Program-made: the position numbers and the translations under genes
Shown: positions 25,664 to 34,224 of the stretch, one piece after another
Numbering within the stretch: position 1 is the stretch's first letter
Layout: the number at the start of each line of letters is the position of its first letter
DNA from: Aureisphaera galaxeae
Lineage (GTDB): Bacteria > Bacteroidota > Bacteroidia > Flavobacteriales > Flavobacteriaceae
Direction of reading: 5' to 3'
Assembly: GCF_028561275.1 (NCBI RefSeq)
Contig: NZ_JAQQTF010000007.1
Location: forward strand, 348,931-412,930
Length of the DNA: 64,000 bases
The notes under the pieces: generated by a model
Seen by the model: only the letters and a program-made list of their open reading frames with translations
Databases searched by the model: none
What the model was told of the DNA's origin: nothing

Positions 25664-25694
25664 TTGAACAAAACGATACCGATTGGTATCTTAA
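25664..25694 (+). promoter_or_regulatory. Promoter with operator B2 before the module 2 target genes
   Basis: TTG (25664-25666), 20-bp spacer, TATCTTAA (25687-25694), the same geometry as the regulator's promoter. GATACCGATTGGTATC (25675-25690) differs from operator B1 at one position. The -7 box deviates from consensus in its last two bases. Confidence 0.7.
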
Positions 25695-25699
25695 TTAAA

Positions 25700-26530
25700 A
25701 TGAAAAAACTAATCACCCAATCCGTAGGTGCGTTTATTAACGTAACTGCTGTAGTATTCCCTAAATGGAATGCCGATTTCTCTTTCAACTTGCTTTGCAA
25801 GGTGAAACGTGTAGGCATTTCTGAAAAGGGAAAAGAATTTTTTGAAGATGCTGAACAGACCTTCCTCGAAGTGGATGGACATTCGGCCGTACTGCACAAA
25901 TGGGGTCAAGGCCCAAAGACCGTGCTGTTTTTGCATGGATGGCTTAGCAATTCCCAACGCTGGCGCAATTTCGTAGATCATTTAGATCTCAGCGAATACA
26001 CCGTATATGCAGTTGATGCGCCGGGTCATGGTATGGCCAAGGGGAAGTACCTCAATTTGGAAGTGTACCGTCAATCCCTGCGTCAGGCCCTGGAGCTAAC
26101 CGGTCCTGTGGATACGTTGGTATGCCATTCCCTAGGAAGTTTGGCGACTGCCTATGCCCATTTGGAAGCGGACGGATTGCCCATAAAAAAGTACGTCATT
26201 ACCGGAGCTCCTTCAGGCATGGATGCTATCTTTGTGTACTTCGAAGAGTTGCTGGGCCTATCCAATAAGGCCATAGCTAATTTGGAAGGAAAAATTAATA
26301 GCATCTTGAAGTTACCGCATGGTGAAGTTTCTATGAAGCATTTCTTTAAGAAGGTACAGGACCCCTTGTTGGTAATTCATGAGAGAAACGATAGGGTAAC
26401 GCCTTTTAGGGCGATTGAGAGTGCCTTGAATGGCAACAAAGTGATCCAAACCTATTTTACCGAAGGAAATGATCATAACCTGAAAACGCCCGATGTTATT
26501 GACAGAGTAATAACCTTTATAAAAAATTAG
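25700..26530 (+). CDS. Alpha/beta hydrolase, module 2
   Basis: 276 residues from MKKLITQSVGAFINVTAVVF (ATG at 25700). An in-frame TTG at 25664 lies in the promoter and is rejected. The oxyanion segment is FLHGWLSNSQRW, the nucleophile elbow CHSLGSLAT, an acid in IHERNDRVTPF and the histidine in GNDHNLKTPD. Probably a lipase/esterase or thioesterase-like hydrolase acting in the cytoplasm. The first 20 residues are hydrophobic enough to hint at membrane association. Followed after 3 nt by a hotdog thioesterase gene. Confidence 0.87.
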   Translation: MKKLITQSVGAFINVTAVVFPKWNADFSFNLLCKVKRVGISEKGKEFFEDAEQTFLEVDGHSAVLHKWGQGPKTVLFLHGWLSNSQRWRNFVDHLDLSEYTVYAVDAPGHGMAKGKYLNLEVYRQSLRQALELTGPVDTLVCHSLGSLATAYAHLEADGLPIKKYVITGAPSGMDAIFVYFEELLGLSNKAIANLEGKINSILKLPHGEVSMKHFFKKVQDPLLVIHERNDRVTPFRAIESALNGNKVIQTYFTEGNDHNLKTPDVIDRVITFIKN

Positions 26531-26533
26531 TGC

Positions 26534-27010
26534 ATGTATTTTAAGGAATTCGATATTCGATGGAGCGATCTGGATGCCAACCGCCACTTGGCCAATAGTT
26601 CGTATATCAACTTTATGAGTCATACCCGCATGGGCTTTTTAATTGATCATGGGATTAATCAAGAAGTCATGATGAAGTACGATATGGGCCCTGTGGTTTT
26701 TAACGAGAATGTATTTTATTTTAAGGAAATATTCCAGGGGCAGCCTATAAGGGTGAGCTTTCAGTTGGGCGGTATGAGTGAGGATGGAATGTTCTTTCGT
26801 TTTGTGCACAATTTTTACGATCATAAAGGACGTAATCTGGCCTTTTGCGAAATGCAGGGAGGCTGGATGGACCTAAAGGCACGTAAGCTCACCGCACTTC
26901 CGGAGGAGCTACTTCCTTTGTTGGCAAAAGCTCCGAAAACGGATGATTTTAAAGTCTTGACAAAAATGGACATGCGGCAATCGGGCCGAATGCCTAAAGA
27001 TTTAGCATAA
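26534..27010 (+). CDS. Hotdog-fold acyl-CoA thioesterase, module 2
   Basis: 158 residues. 4-hydroxybenzoyl-CoA thioesterase-like hotdog fold: IRWSDLDANRHLANSSYINF contains the family catalytic Asp and the HLAN motif. Such enzymes hydrolyse acyl-CoA or acyl-ACP. It is 3 nt downstream of the hydrolase gene and ends at a strong terminator, so the two form one TetR-controlled operon. Together a fatty-acyl or aromatic-acyl inducer is plausible (inference). Confidence 0.88.
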   Translation: MYFKEFDIRWSDLDANRHLANSSYINFMSHTRMGFLIDHGINQEVMMKYDMGPVVFNENVFYFKEIFQGQPIRVSFQLGGMSEDGMFFRFVHNFYDHKGRNLAFCEMQGGWMDLKARKLTALPEELLPLLAKAPKTDDFKVLTKMDMRQSGRMPKDLA

Positions 27011-27011
27011 A

Positions 27012-27040
27012 AAAACCTCCCAACGGGGAGGTTCTTTTTT
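27012..27040. terminator. Bidirectional terminator
   Basis: AACCTCCC (27014-27021) and GGGAGGTT (27026-27033) with A-run before and T-run after. It serves the plus-strand thioesterase operon and the minus-strand SnoaL-like gene that ends at 27039. Confidence 0.85.
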
Positions 27041-27413
27041 ATCCTTCGCTAGGAACGTCGTAGAAGAATTGTTCCCGTACTATTTTTCCGTCGCCTACGG
27101 TATAGACACTAATTTCGGACGTCTTGCTGCGCTGTCCGCTGGGTTTGTGGGTTACATCTATTTCGTGACGTACGCTAAACCAATTATCGGCTATGATGGG
27201 ATCGCTCATATGGCTACTGTGCATTTCAAAATTCTCACGCCACCATTCCCCTTTTTTAGCCACGGCTTCCATGCCTTCGGCAATAGGATTTTCTGAACTT
27301 CCCTCAGGCTCGATACTTACAATATTCGGGCTGTACAACTCTTGGTAGCATCGCTCTTCCTGACCGCTGTTACACCATTCTACTAGCTTGCTTGCAATTT
27401 CTTCAGTATTCAT
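27039..27413 (-). CDS. SnoaL-like/NTF2-fold protein
   Basis: 124 residues. MNTEEIASKLVEWCNSGQEE then YSPNIVSIEPEG and a C-terminal KIVREQFFYD are the pattern of SnoaL-like polyketide-cyclase-fold proteins. These adopt an NTF2 cone and may bind small hydrophobic ligands or act as isomerases. No catalytic residues can be assigned with confidence. It stands alone on the minus strand between module 2 and module 3. Confidence 0.8.
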   Translation of the reverse strand: MNTEEIASKLVEWCNSGQEERCYQELYSPNIVSIEPEGSSENPIAEGMEAVAKKGEWWRENFEMHSSHMSDPIIADNWFSVRHEIDVTHKPSGQRSKTSEISVYTVGDGKIVREQFFYDVPSEG

Positions 27414-27501
27414 TGTGTAAGGTTTTTAATTAGTCCCCTAAAGTTAGGAATTACGGCGTTCAATAAAATTCGCAACATGTTAATCCTATATTAAAAAGTA
27501 G

Positions 27502-27539
27502 ACAGACTTGTCTGTTTTTGAAAATTACTGCTATATTTG
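27502..27539 (+). promoter_or_regulatory. Promoter with operator C1 before tetR module 3
   Basis: The palindrome ACAGAC-TT-GTCTGT (27502-27515) overlaps the -33 TTG (27508-27510). The -7 box TATATTTG is at 27532-27539, with a 21-bp spacer. The GTG start at 27545 is only 5 bp beyond the box. Confidence 0.75.
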
Positions 27540-27544
27540 TTCCC

Positions 27545-28108
27545 GTGAAGCATTCAGAAGTACGAAATACGATTGTAAGGACGGCCTCCAATTTATTCTA
27601 TGAGCAGGGGTATAACCTAACGGGAATCAATGAGATCATTGCCGAGGCGGGTATTGCCAAAGCGACCCTGTACAATCATTTTTCGTCTAAGGAAGACATT
27701 TGTGTGGCGTATATTCAATACAAGAACCAAGTGTTTTTGCATGAGATTGGGCTGTACTGCTATGCAAAGCCCAAGGGAGACAAGCAGATCCTCGGAATTT
27801 TCGATTTCCTCCAACAGTTTTTTAAAGGGGATGGGTTTCACGGTTGTTGGTGTTTGAATACGGTTTCTGAAATCCCCAGCGATAACCAGAAGATATTGGT
27901 GGAAATTCAGAAAGAGAAAAGGGAATTCCTGAAGTTCATAGAAAAGCTCATTGCTGCCAATCGGGAAGGTATGGAGGAAAAACAAGCAGAATCCTTGGCC
28001 AAACAGATCTATTTGCTGTATGAGGGAGCGGTGGCCGAAAGCCATTTGTACAAACAGGATTGGCCTATTAAAATGGCCAAGCATATGGCTACCCAATCCT
28101 TGAAGTAA
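27545..28108 (+). CDS. TetR/AcrR-family regulator, module 3
   Basis: 187 residues from the GTG at 27545. An in-frame TTG at 27518 would add nine residues but lies upstream of the -7 box, so it cannot be transcribed from this promoter. Helix-turn-helix YNLTGINEIIAEAGIAKATL then YNHFSSKEDI at about residues 21-50. The C-terminal part includes GCWCLNTVSEIPSDN, similar to the other two regulators at the same position. Its operator occurs before itself and before the SDR gene that follows. Confidence 0.9.
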   Translation: MKHSEVRNTIVRTASNLFYEQGYNLTGINEIIAEAGIAKATLYNHFSSKEDICVAYIQYKNQVFLHEIGLYCYAKPKGDKQILGIFDFLQQFFKGDGFHGCWCLNTVSEIPSDNQKILVEIQKEKREFLKFIEKLIAANREGMEEKQAESLAKQIYLLYEGAVAESHLYKQDWPIKMAKHMATQSLK

Positions 28109-28126
28109 AAATTTTTAACCAAAAAA

Positions 28127-28144
28127 AGACAGACTTGTCTGTCT
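28127..28144. promoter_or_regulatory. Operator C2 before the module 3 SDR gene
   Basis: AGACAGACTTGTCTGTCT, arms of 8 bp around TT, an extended copy of operator C1. It lies 24 nt before the SDR ATG at 28169. Confidence 0.75.
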
Positions 28145-28168
28145 ATATTAATCTTTAAATTGCATACT

Positions 28169-28915
28169 ATGAAAGAATTCGAAAACAAAGTAGCCATCAT
28201 CGTTGGTGGCACCAGTGGTATTGGAAATGCCGCAGCACATCAATTATTGGATCAAGGAGCGACCGTAGTGATCGTGGGACGAAATCCCGATAAGGTGGCA
28301 GATAAACCCAATCTTGTAAAGGTGAAAGCCGACATTACCAAGGCTAGTGATTTGCAACAGTTGGTCGATAAGATCGATTCCTTAGATCGGGTAGACTATT
28401 TGGTAAATGCTTCAGGAATTTTTGGTCCCAAGTCTTTCCTGGATCATACCCTAGCCGATTATGACTCCTATCTCGATCTAAATCGCGGGTTCTTTTTCCT
28501 CACACAGGCCGCGGCCAAAAAGATGAAAGAAGGCGGGAATGGATCTATCGTAAATGTAGGTTCCATGTGGGCCAAACAGGCGGTAAAAGCAACTCCTTCT
28601 TCCGCCTACTCCATGCAGAAAGCCGGACTGCATTCCTTAACACAACATTTGGCTATGGAATTGGCCGACCACAACATTCGGGTAAACGCGGTATCTCCAG
28701 CTGTGGTTGCTACTCCGGTGTACCATAGTGTTTTTGGAGGACAGGAAGAAGCGGAAAAGGCATTGGAAGGTTTTCACGGTTTTCATCCGATAGGACGTAA
28801 TGGAAGTCCCGAGGATGTGGCCAATAGTATTTTATTCTTGTTATCGGATAAAACTTCTTGGGTTACCGGTGCCATTTGGGATACGGATGGTGGTGTCATC
28901 GCAGGAAGAAACTAG
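28169..28915 (+). CDS. Short-chain dehydrogenase/reductase, module 3
   Basis: 248 residues from [20 protein letters not shown] (ATG at 28169). An in-frame TTG at 28160 is less likely. NAD(P) motif GGTSGIG, LVNASG, catalytic S in NVGSMWAKQ and Y in [12 protein letters not shown] are present. The C-terminal [10 protein letters not shown] is typical. It is a different sequence from the module 1 SDR, so not a recent duplicate. Control by the module 3 TetR is inferred from the shared operator. Confidence 0.9.
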   Translation: MKEFENKVAIIVGGTSGIGNAAAHQLLDQGATVVIVGRNPDKVADKPNLVKVKADITKASDLQQLVDKIDSLDRVDYLVNASGIFGPKSFLDHTLADYDSYLDLNRGFFFLTQAAAKKMKEGGNGSIVNVGSMWAKQAVKATPSSAYSMQKAGLHSLTQHLAMELADHNIRVNAVSPAVVATPVYHSVFGGQEEAEKALEGFHGFHPIGRNGSPEDVANSILFLLSDKTSWVTGAIWDTDGGVIAGRN

Positions 28916-28934
28916 TGTTGTTTTTTTTGAAATG

Positions 28935-28970
28935 AAAAGCGGTTTAGCCTCCGGGTTGGGCCGCTTTTTT
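28935..28970 (+). terminator. Terminator after module 3 SDR
   Basis: AAAAGCGG (28935-28942) and CCGCTTTT (28961-28968) followed by T. It overlaps the 3' end of the convergent DMT transporter gene, whose stop codon lies at 28944. Confidence 0.75.
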
Positions 28971-29846
28971 CTTTCGGGTTGAAAGGAATACGCCTAGAAA
29001 AATCAACGCAGCAGCTCCTAATCGTAGGGAATTGAGGGTGTCTGCCCCAGCCATGATGGCAAATAGCGTGGCCAATACCGGTTGCAGGTAAATAAAGGCA
29101 CCTATCGTAGACGGGCTTAGTTGCTTTAATGCATAGATGTTGAAGAGATAGGTAAGATAGGTAGTTCCCACCACCACAAAGGCCAATTTCCACCAAGCAT
29201 CAAAATTCAGGTTTGCCCAGTCCACTGCCATAAATTCGCTTCCACCAATCGGGATATTGAAGAAAATCGCAATGAGGAAGAAAAACTTCATCAGGGTAAT
29301 GGAACTATATTTAGCGACCAAAGGTTTCACCATAATGAGGTAAAATGCGTAGGAGGTTGCATTTACGATGAAAAAGATGTTCCCAAGTGGAATGTTAGGC
29401 GCATTGGGCTGGGTCTTTTCACCAAAGAGAATCAGTAGGAGTGCTCCCACCAATCCCAGACCAATCCCTACCGATTTCAACCAAGTAATTCGTTCCTTCA
29501 GGAAGAATGCCGAAAGTATAAGCAACAAGACAGGCGTAAGCGTAATCACCACAGAACTATTAATGGGCGTACTCAATTCCAATCCCTTGAAAAAGGCATT
29601 CATATTCATGACCATTCCAAAAAGGGCACAGCCTACAATGCGCAGCCAATCTTTTCTGTCGATTTTTTCCTTGGGAAGGAACAAACCGGTGATCCAAAAC
29701 AGCACTGCTGCACCCGTTACCCGCAATACAATAAACCCAAACGGGCCAATGACATCGGGCATTAGGCCTTTGGCCAACGTATGGTTAATCCCATAAATAG
29801 CGCTGGCTCCTGTAGCTGCAAGAAGTGCAAGTGCTCTTTGGTTCAT
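28944..29846 (-). CDS. DMT-family (EamA) transporter
   Basis: 300 residues, about ten hydrophobic segments in two EamA repeats (residues about 6-135 and 150-288). The beginning MNQRALALLAATGASAIYGI and STPINSSVVITLTPVLLLIL in the first repeat, and LSPSTIGAFIYLQPVLATLF in the second, are typical. Drug/metabolite exporters of unknown substrate. 6 nt downstream of the ArsC-like gene on the same strand. Confidence 0.87.
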   Translation of the reverse strand: MNQRALALLAATGASAIYGINHTLAKGLMPDVIGPFGFIVLRVTGAAVLFWITGLFLPKEKIDRKDWLRIVGCALFGMVMNMNAFFKGLELSTPINSSVVITLTPVLLLILSAFFLKERITWLKSVGIGLGLVGALLLILFGEKTQPNAPNIPLGNIFFIVNATSYAFYLIMVKPLVAKYSSITLMKFFFLIAIFFNIPIGGSEFMAVDWANLNFDAWWKLAFVVVGTTYLTYLFNIYALKQLSPSTIGAFIYLQPVLATLFAIMAGADTLNSLRLGAAALIFLGVFLSTRKKKAAQPGG

Positions 29847-29852
29847 AGGTTA

Positions 29853-30203
29853 TTAGGAAAGACTGGCTTTGGCGGCTTCCACCACTTTTTTACTGTTCCC
29901 CACAAAGATTTCGCCTCCATTAATGAGTACGGGACGTTTTAAGAAAGTATAGTGTTCTAAAATGAGTTGTTTAATGTCATCTTCAGAGAGATTCTTATCC
30001 TTTAATCCGCGTTCCTTATAAAGTCGGGCACGTTTACTGAAAAGGGCTTCATAACTTCCGGCAAGTTCCTTCATCTGCTCTAATTCGGACTCGGAAATGC
30101 CCTCTGATTTTATTTCACGTTGTTCAAAGGTTTCGGGAAGGTCCCATTCTTTCAGGATGCGTTGACAGGTGTCGCAAGTAGCTAGGTGGTATACTTTATT
30201 CAT
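29853..30203 (-). CDS. ArsC/Spx-family thioredoxin-fold protein
   Basis: 116 residues. The N-terminal TCDTCQRIL carries a CxxC pair at the active-site position of the ArsC/Spx family, and KRPVLINGGEIFVGNSKKV near the end is the usual RP.L block. True arsenate reductases have a single N-terminal cysteine followed by an N-T-R motif, which is not seen here. It may be a redox or Spx-like protein rather than an arsenate reductase. Overlaps the upstream lipoprotein gene by four bases. Confidence 0.8.
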   Translation of the reverse strand: MNKVYHLATCDTCQRILKEWDLPETFEQREIKSEGISESELEQMKELAGSYEALFSKRARLYKERGLKDKNLSEDDIKQLILEHYTFLKRPVLINGGEIFVGNSKKVVEAAKASLS

Positions 30204-30967
30204 TCTATGTTAAAATTGAGATGTTCGTCGATGTTTTCTAAGGGAACTTTCAGCTGGATGATGCCTTCAGAATAGGGTGCAATGTCGTACGGATTGTAGG
30301 TAACCAGCATGTGGTTTGCCGTGAATCCAACCGTTTCAGGAAGGTAAAAGGTATCATTTTCGAACCAAAACCCAGGATCGTTAATGCTTTTATCGTTAGG
30401 GATGTCGTATTCCTTTCTGAATGCTTCTTCGACCAGCTTCGTAATGGCCTTGGTGTCGGAAAAAAGGTCTTTTGTTTTTATTTCTTTTCCCGTGGTGCTG
30501 TTCAGATTGAGGTAAGAGATTCCGCCATATCCGTGTGCTCCACCGGTATAGGTAAAGTGATCCATCATCATGGAAATGATTTCAGAGGATTCATAAGTGA
30601 TCCCTATGTTAATTTCGGCTTCGTATCCGCCAGTATCGATTGCCGTTGGTAGATCCGCCTGGTGATCGCGATAGGCGAGAATGAAATCTTCAGCGGTACT
30701 TTTCAACGTTTTTGCGGTAGGTACGTCGTCTTCCCCCAAAAATAGTACTGCAGCAATCCATTGTTCTATCTCGGCATTGATGGTTTTGGAAAGGTCGGCA
30801 TCGCCACTCACTCGTGGAAAATCGACCACGACCGAAGAACAGGGTTCCTCTTCACAGATCTTAAGTTCTTTTTCAGTAAAACTTTCAGGAGTAAAGGTCA
30901 GGGTAGGTTCGCTTTTGCAACTTATGAGGAGGCAAATGAAAAGGAGGGACAAGGACTTTTTTAGCAT
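30200..30967 (-). CDS. DUF4163/DUF3298-type lipoprotein
   Basis: 255 residues. Lipoprotein signal with lipobox LISC (cysteine near residue 17). Domain one is about residues 35-130. A second, RsiV-like DUF3298 domain holds HFTYTGGAHGYGGISYLNLN and KDLFSDTKAITKLVEEAF. Related proteins include RsiV-type anti-sigma factors that bind lysozyme and peptidoglycan deacetylase partners. Most Bacteroidota members are unstudied. Likely faces the periplasm. Head gene of a three-gene unit with the ArsC-like protein and DMT transporter. Confidence 0.82.
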   Translation of the reverse strand: MLKKSLSLLFICLLISCKSEPTLTFTPESFTEKELKICEEEPCSSVVVDFPRVSGDADLSKTINAEIEQWIAAVLFLGEDDVPTAKTLKSTAEDFILAYRDHQADLPTAIDTGGYEAEINIGITYESSEIISMMMDHFTYTGGAHGYGGISYLNLNSTTGKEIKTKDLFSDTKAITKLVEEAFRKEYDIPNDKSINDPGFWFENDTFYLPETVGFTANHMLVTYNPYDIAPYSEGIIQLKVPLENIDEHLNFNIE

Positions 30968-31309
30968 GGAATAAAAATACGACGATTTTAATTATTGCTA
31001 TATAACGTGGACTTCAATTTTACATTTCCTTGTGTGAATAAAATTCAGCTTTCTAAGCTGTAAAAGGAAGCTAATAACAAGTCCCGATAAACTAAAATTG
31101 GGCCTGTCTCAAAAGGTAATCCGTACGGCAAAACCGTAAGCATGGTTTGTAAAAAGCAGGAGATTTCAAAAGGGTTTTTCCTATTCAAAACGGGGCGTTC
31201 GACCCGACATTAAATAATTGATTCATAATAATTTAGCATCTCCAATCAATGATAACTTTAATATCAAACCTTACTTAAAATCTTAATTAAAACATTAAAA
31301 ACCACCATT
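30968..31309 (+). other. Intergenic leader region before the metalloprotease gene
   Basis: 342 nt with no gene. It contains short inverted repeats: TACGG-CAAAA-CCGTA (31124-31138), AAACC (31131-31135) which can instead pair with GGTTT (31144-31148), and CGGG/CCCG (31191-31206). No TAnnTTTG box was found. Possible structured 5' leader, not matching any riboswitch I can recognise. Confidence 0.4.
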
Positions 31310-33961
31310 ATGAAACTATGTTATTTTCAGTATCGAAAAATCCCTGTGTTCAGAGGGAAGATACATCATTTAAAAACTTTCATGCTTTTGGCCTTGTTCC
31401 TATTTTCGGGAACATTGATGGCCCAAAATAGAATTCACGATCAGGTTCAGGAAGCTAAATCGAATAATATCGATTTTCAAACGGTAACACCTTTCGAGCT
31501 TTCCAGCAAAAGATATGCTCAACCCGAGGATTTCTACAATGCCGAAGAGGTGCACTTATTAGAGTATCAGCAAAATTCCTCTCAATGGAAAGGAAGGGCT
31601 ATTTCCTTCGATATCCCCTTGGGAAGAAGTACTGCTACCATCGATTTGGTTGCCGTTCCCGATAGTTTTTATGACTATCAATTGGTAACCAGCGATGGAA
31701 AGCAGCATGAGCCCAACAGAAACGCAAAGCATTATCGAGGTGTAATCCGAGGTGAGGAGAACAGTCTTGTGGCCTTGAGTTTCTTTGAGAAGGATGTCAT
31801 GGGTTTTATCTCCAACAATGAAGGGAACTACAACATCGGTAAGTTAAAAGATGCAGATGAGTTTATCATCTACAACGATAACAACTTACGCGTGCATTTC
31901 GATTTTGAGTGCGATATGCCAGATGATATTGGCTTTATCGAGTACGATCCGAACATGTTGATGGAGCCTTACGATCCGCACGGGCAAACACGTGCTTTCG
32001 AAACCAACTGTGTGGGACTATATTTTGAAACGGAATTCGATATTTTCCAGTCTTTCGGAACGGTTCCTGGAGTAGAAAATTATGTAACGGCCCTGTACAA
32101 TCAGGTAGCCATTATCTACTACAATGAAGGGATCGATACGACCATTTCCATGATCAATGTTTGGAATACGGCCGATCCATATACGGCGACCAACACAGCC
32201 TCCCTACTTACCCAGTTTCAGAACAATACTGGGGCCTTTACCGGGGATTTGGGGCAATTGCTGACCTTCCGAAATGCTGGAGGGGGACGTGCCGCTGGGT
32301 TCGATGGGATTTGTAATCCCAATACCGATTTAAGTCTGTCTGTTTCGGCCAACCTCTCTTCTACTGTGACCAATGTTCCTACTTACAGTTGGAATGTGAT
32401 GGTAGTAACCCATGAGTTTGGACACCTTTTTGGTTCGCGACACACGCATGCCTGTGTATGGAATGGTAACAATACCGCCATCGATGGTTGTAGTAGCTGT
32501 CAGGAAAACCCGAATCCGAACATTCCGGGATGTAACTTCTGTCCACAACCTCCTGTTCCTGCCAATGGGGGAACTATTATGAGTTATTGTCATATCCAGC
32601 CTGTGGGGATCAACTTTAACCTTGGGTTTGGATTACAACCAGGAAATGTATTGCGTGACAACGTAGCCAATGGCTCTTGTTTGGGCGATTGTTCACCATG
32701 TCCTATTGTTTCGGGATCCTTTGATTTGTATACGAAGGATCGTCCTTTCGATATTGGATTGGAGCCGAATCCAGATACGGGCCCAATGTGGATTAGTGAA
32801 GATATTTGGGTGCGTCAGTCCTTAGACGGAGGAACCACGCCACAGAATCCAGAGTTTAAGGAGTCTGAGCCCAATGGAGTCTATGTGAAGATTAGAAACC
32901 GTGGGACTACGACTTCAGACTGTGCGGTGTTGAAGGTGTACTTCAGTAAGGCTTCTACGGGACTGCAATGGCCAGTGCATTTCGATAATTTCTATCAGAA
33001 TGTAGGACCTAACAGTGTGTTGCACGGAGATATTATTGGTACGGCTATCATCCCATCCATTGCTCCGGGAGCTGATATTACTATGGAAATTCCTTGGTGG
33101 CCACCTGATCCAGACGATTATATTAATGACAAACACCATTTCTGTTTGGTATCGCGTATTATTTCGCCCAACGACCCTATGTTTAATGAAGCAGTGGGAA
33201 GTGTGAGCCCGAATGCGAGAAACAACAACAATATTGCATGGAAGAATGTTAGTGTATACAATGCCGATCCTAATGATCTTCCACCGCCACAGAGTGTGTT
33301 TATTCGTGGAATCAACGAAGAGCTGCCATTGATCAATGTTCGCTTCTTCGATAGAGGGTTCAATGAAAGAATCAGAAAAAGATATTTCGACGTTGGACAT
33401 GTTTTGGTGAAGATGGATTATGAGTTGTTCGAGCGCTTGTTGGAATACGGTTCCTTGGAAGGGGAAGGCATTGAGATTGTAGATGAAGCTGTTGTAAAAC
33501 TGACAAGTCCAGAAGCTGCCTTTATGCGATTCCCATTAGAATATAGAGAGACTTTCTCGCTTACTTTCAAATTTGAATTGTTCCGTGAAATAGAACGGGG
33601 AGAGCAAATTTTGTTCGATGTGGTTCAGGAAAATTACCTGAAGCGTGAGTTTGAAGGAGGAGAGCGATTCTTGATCATTAACGATCCTGAACAACGATCT
33701 GCAGATGCCGAATCACAGGCACGACAAGCTTCGTTTAGTATCGTTCCGAATCCGAACAGTGGAATCTTCGATTTACGCTTGGATGCTGCCGAAGAAGGTA
33801 CGTATGAGGTGTATGATTTCCACGGAAATACAATTGCAAGCGGTACAACCGGAGGTAAGAAGCAGATTTCTGTGAATTTATGGAAGAAAAAGTCAGGAAT
33901 CTATTTCGTGAGGGTTACTACGCCGTCCATTAATATGAACAAGATTCTGGTTCTGGAATAA
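31310..33961 (+). CDS. Secreted reprolysin-like zinc metalloprotease with T9SS sorting domain
   Basis: 883 residues. Long signal peptide (hydrophobic core about residues 25-38, ending LMAQN). A pro-region extends to about residue 200, then the metzincin catalytic domain. The zinc motif HEFGHLFGSRH is at residues 368-378, followed by THACVWNG and a cysteine-rich stretch. A beta-sandwich region follows, and the C-terminus is a type A T9SS sorting domain (SIVPNPNSGIFDLRLD ... GIYFVRVTT). It should be exported through Sec and T9SS and attached to or released from the surface. The start at 31310 is preferred because it follows an A-rich stretch and an ACCACC motif. An internal ATG at 31382 would also give a signal peptide. 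Confidence 0.9.
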   Translation: MKLCYFQYRKIPVFRGKIHHLKTFMLLALFLFSGTLMAQNRIHDQVQEAKSNNIDFQTVTPFELSSKRYAQPEDFYNAEEVHLLEYQQNSSQWKGRAISFDIPLGRSTATIDLVAVPDSFYDYQLVTSDGKQHEPNRNAKHYRGVIRGEENSLVALSFFEKDVMGFISNNEGNYNIGKLKDADEFIIYNDNNLRVHFDFECDMPDDIGFIEYDPNMLMEPYDPHGQTRAFETNCVGLYFETEFDIFQSFGTVPGVENYVTALYNQVAIIYYNEGIDTTISMINVWNTADPYTATNTASLLTQFQNNTGAFTGDLGQLLTFRNAGGGRAAGFDGICNPNTDLSLSVSANLSSTVTNVPTYSWNVMVVTHEFGHLFGSRHTHACVWNGNNTAIDGCSSCQENPNPNIPGCNFCPQPPVPANGGTIMSYCHIQPVGINFNLGFGLQPGNVLRDNVANGSCLGDCSPCPIVSGSFDLYTKDRPFDIGLEPNPDTGPMWISEDIWVRQSLDGGTTPQNPEFKESEPNGVYVKIRNRGTTTSDCAVLKVYFSKASTGLQWPVHFDNFYQNVGPNSVLHGDIIGTAIIPSIAPGADITMEIPWWPPDPDDYINDKHHFCLVSRIISPNDPMFNEAVGSVSPNARNNNNIAWKNVSVYNADPNDLPPPQSVFIRGINEELPLINVRFFDRGFNERIRKRYFDVGHVLVKMDYELFERLLEYGSLEGEGIEIVDEAVVKLTSPEAAFMRFPLEYRETFSLTFKFELFREIERGEQILFDVVQENYLKREFEGGERFLIINDPEQRSADAESQARQASFSIVPNPNSGIFDLRLDAAEEGTYEVYDFHGNTIASGTTGGKKQISVNLWKKKSGIYFVRVTTPSINMNKILVLE

Positions 33962-33991
33962 TCAGAAATAATAGGTTTGATTTTATAGTTT

Positions 33992-34018
33992 GGCACCCGG
34001 GAAACTGGGTGCTTTTTT
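33992..34018 (+). terminator. Terminator after the metalloprotease gene
   Basis: GCACCC (33993-33998) and GGGTGC (34007-34012) followed by a run of six T. Confidence 0.85.
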
Positions 34019-34177
34019 AATATAAAACCAATAAAAAAAACGGTATAGTACAAGATTGGGTTGCCATTTACTGAATTGTATTTTTTGCCTAAGATTTATT
34101 CTGATTACGCATTGTTCCTTGGTATTTATATGGGCATGTTTTCGATTAGGGGAGGTTTTATTCGATAATTTGTACCG

Positions 34178-34191
34178 ATCCTAGTTAGGAT
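34178..34191. promoter_or_regulatory. Inverted repeat before the histidine kinase gene
   Basis: ATCCTA-GT-TAGGAT, 6-bp arms, 33 nt upstream of the ATG at 34225. Could be an operator or a chance dyad. No consensus promoter is visible next to it. Confidence 0.3.
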
Positions 34192-34224
34192 TTCCTTACT
34201 TTGGGAGCCCCCAAATGTCTCAAT

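Noticed and set aside
27617-28096. Minus-strand open frame opposite TetR module 3
   Set aside because: Overlaps the whole TetR gene and has no recognisable motif.
29853-30203. Arsenate resistance gene
   Set aside because: CxxC pair instead of the arsenate reductase active site, and no ArsR, ArsB or Acr3 gene nearby. Kept as ArsC/Spx-like only.
31110-31206. Cyclic-di-GMP riboswitch
   Set aside because: Only a short string resembles it. The conserved stems and tetraloop receptor of that class are not present.
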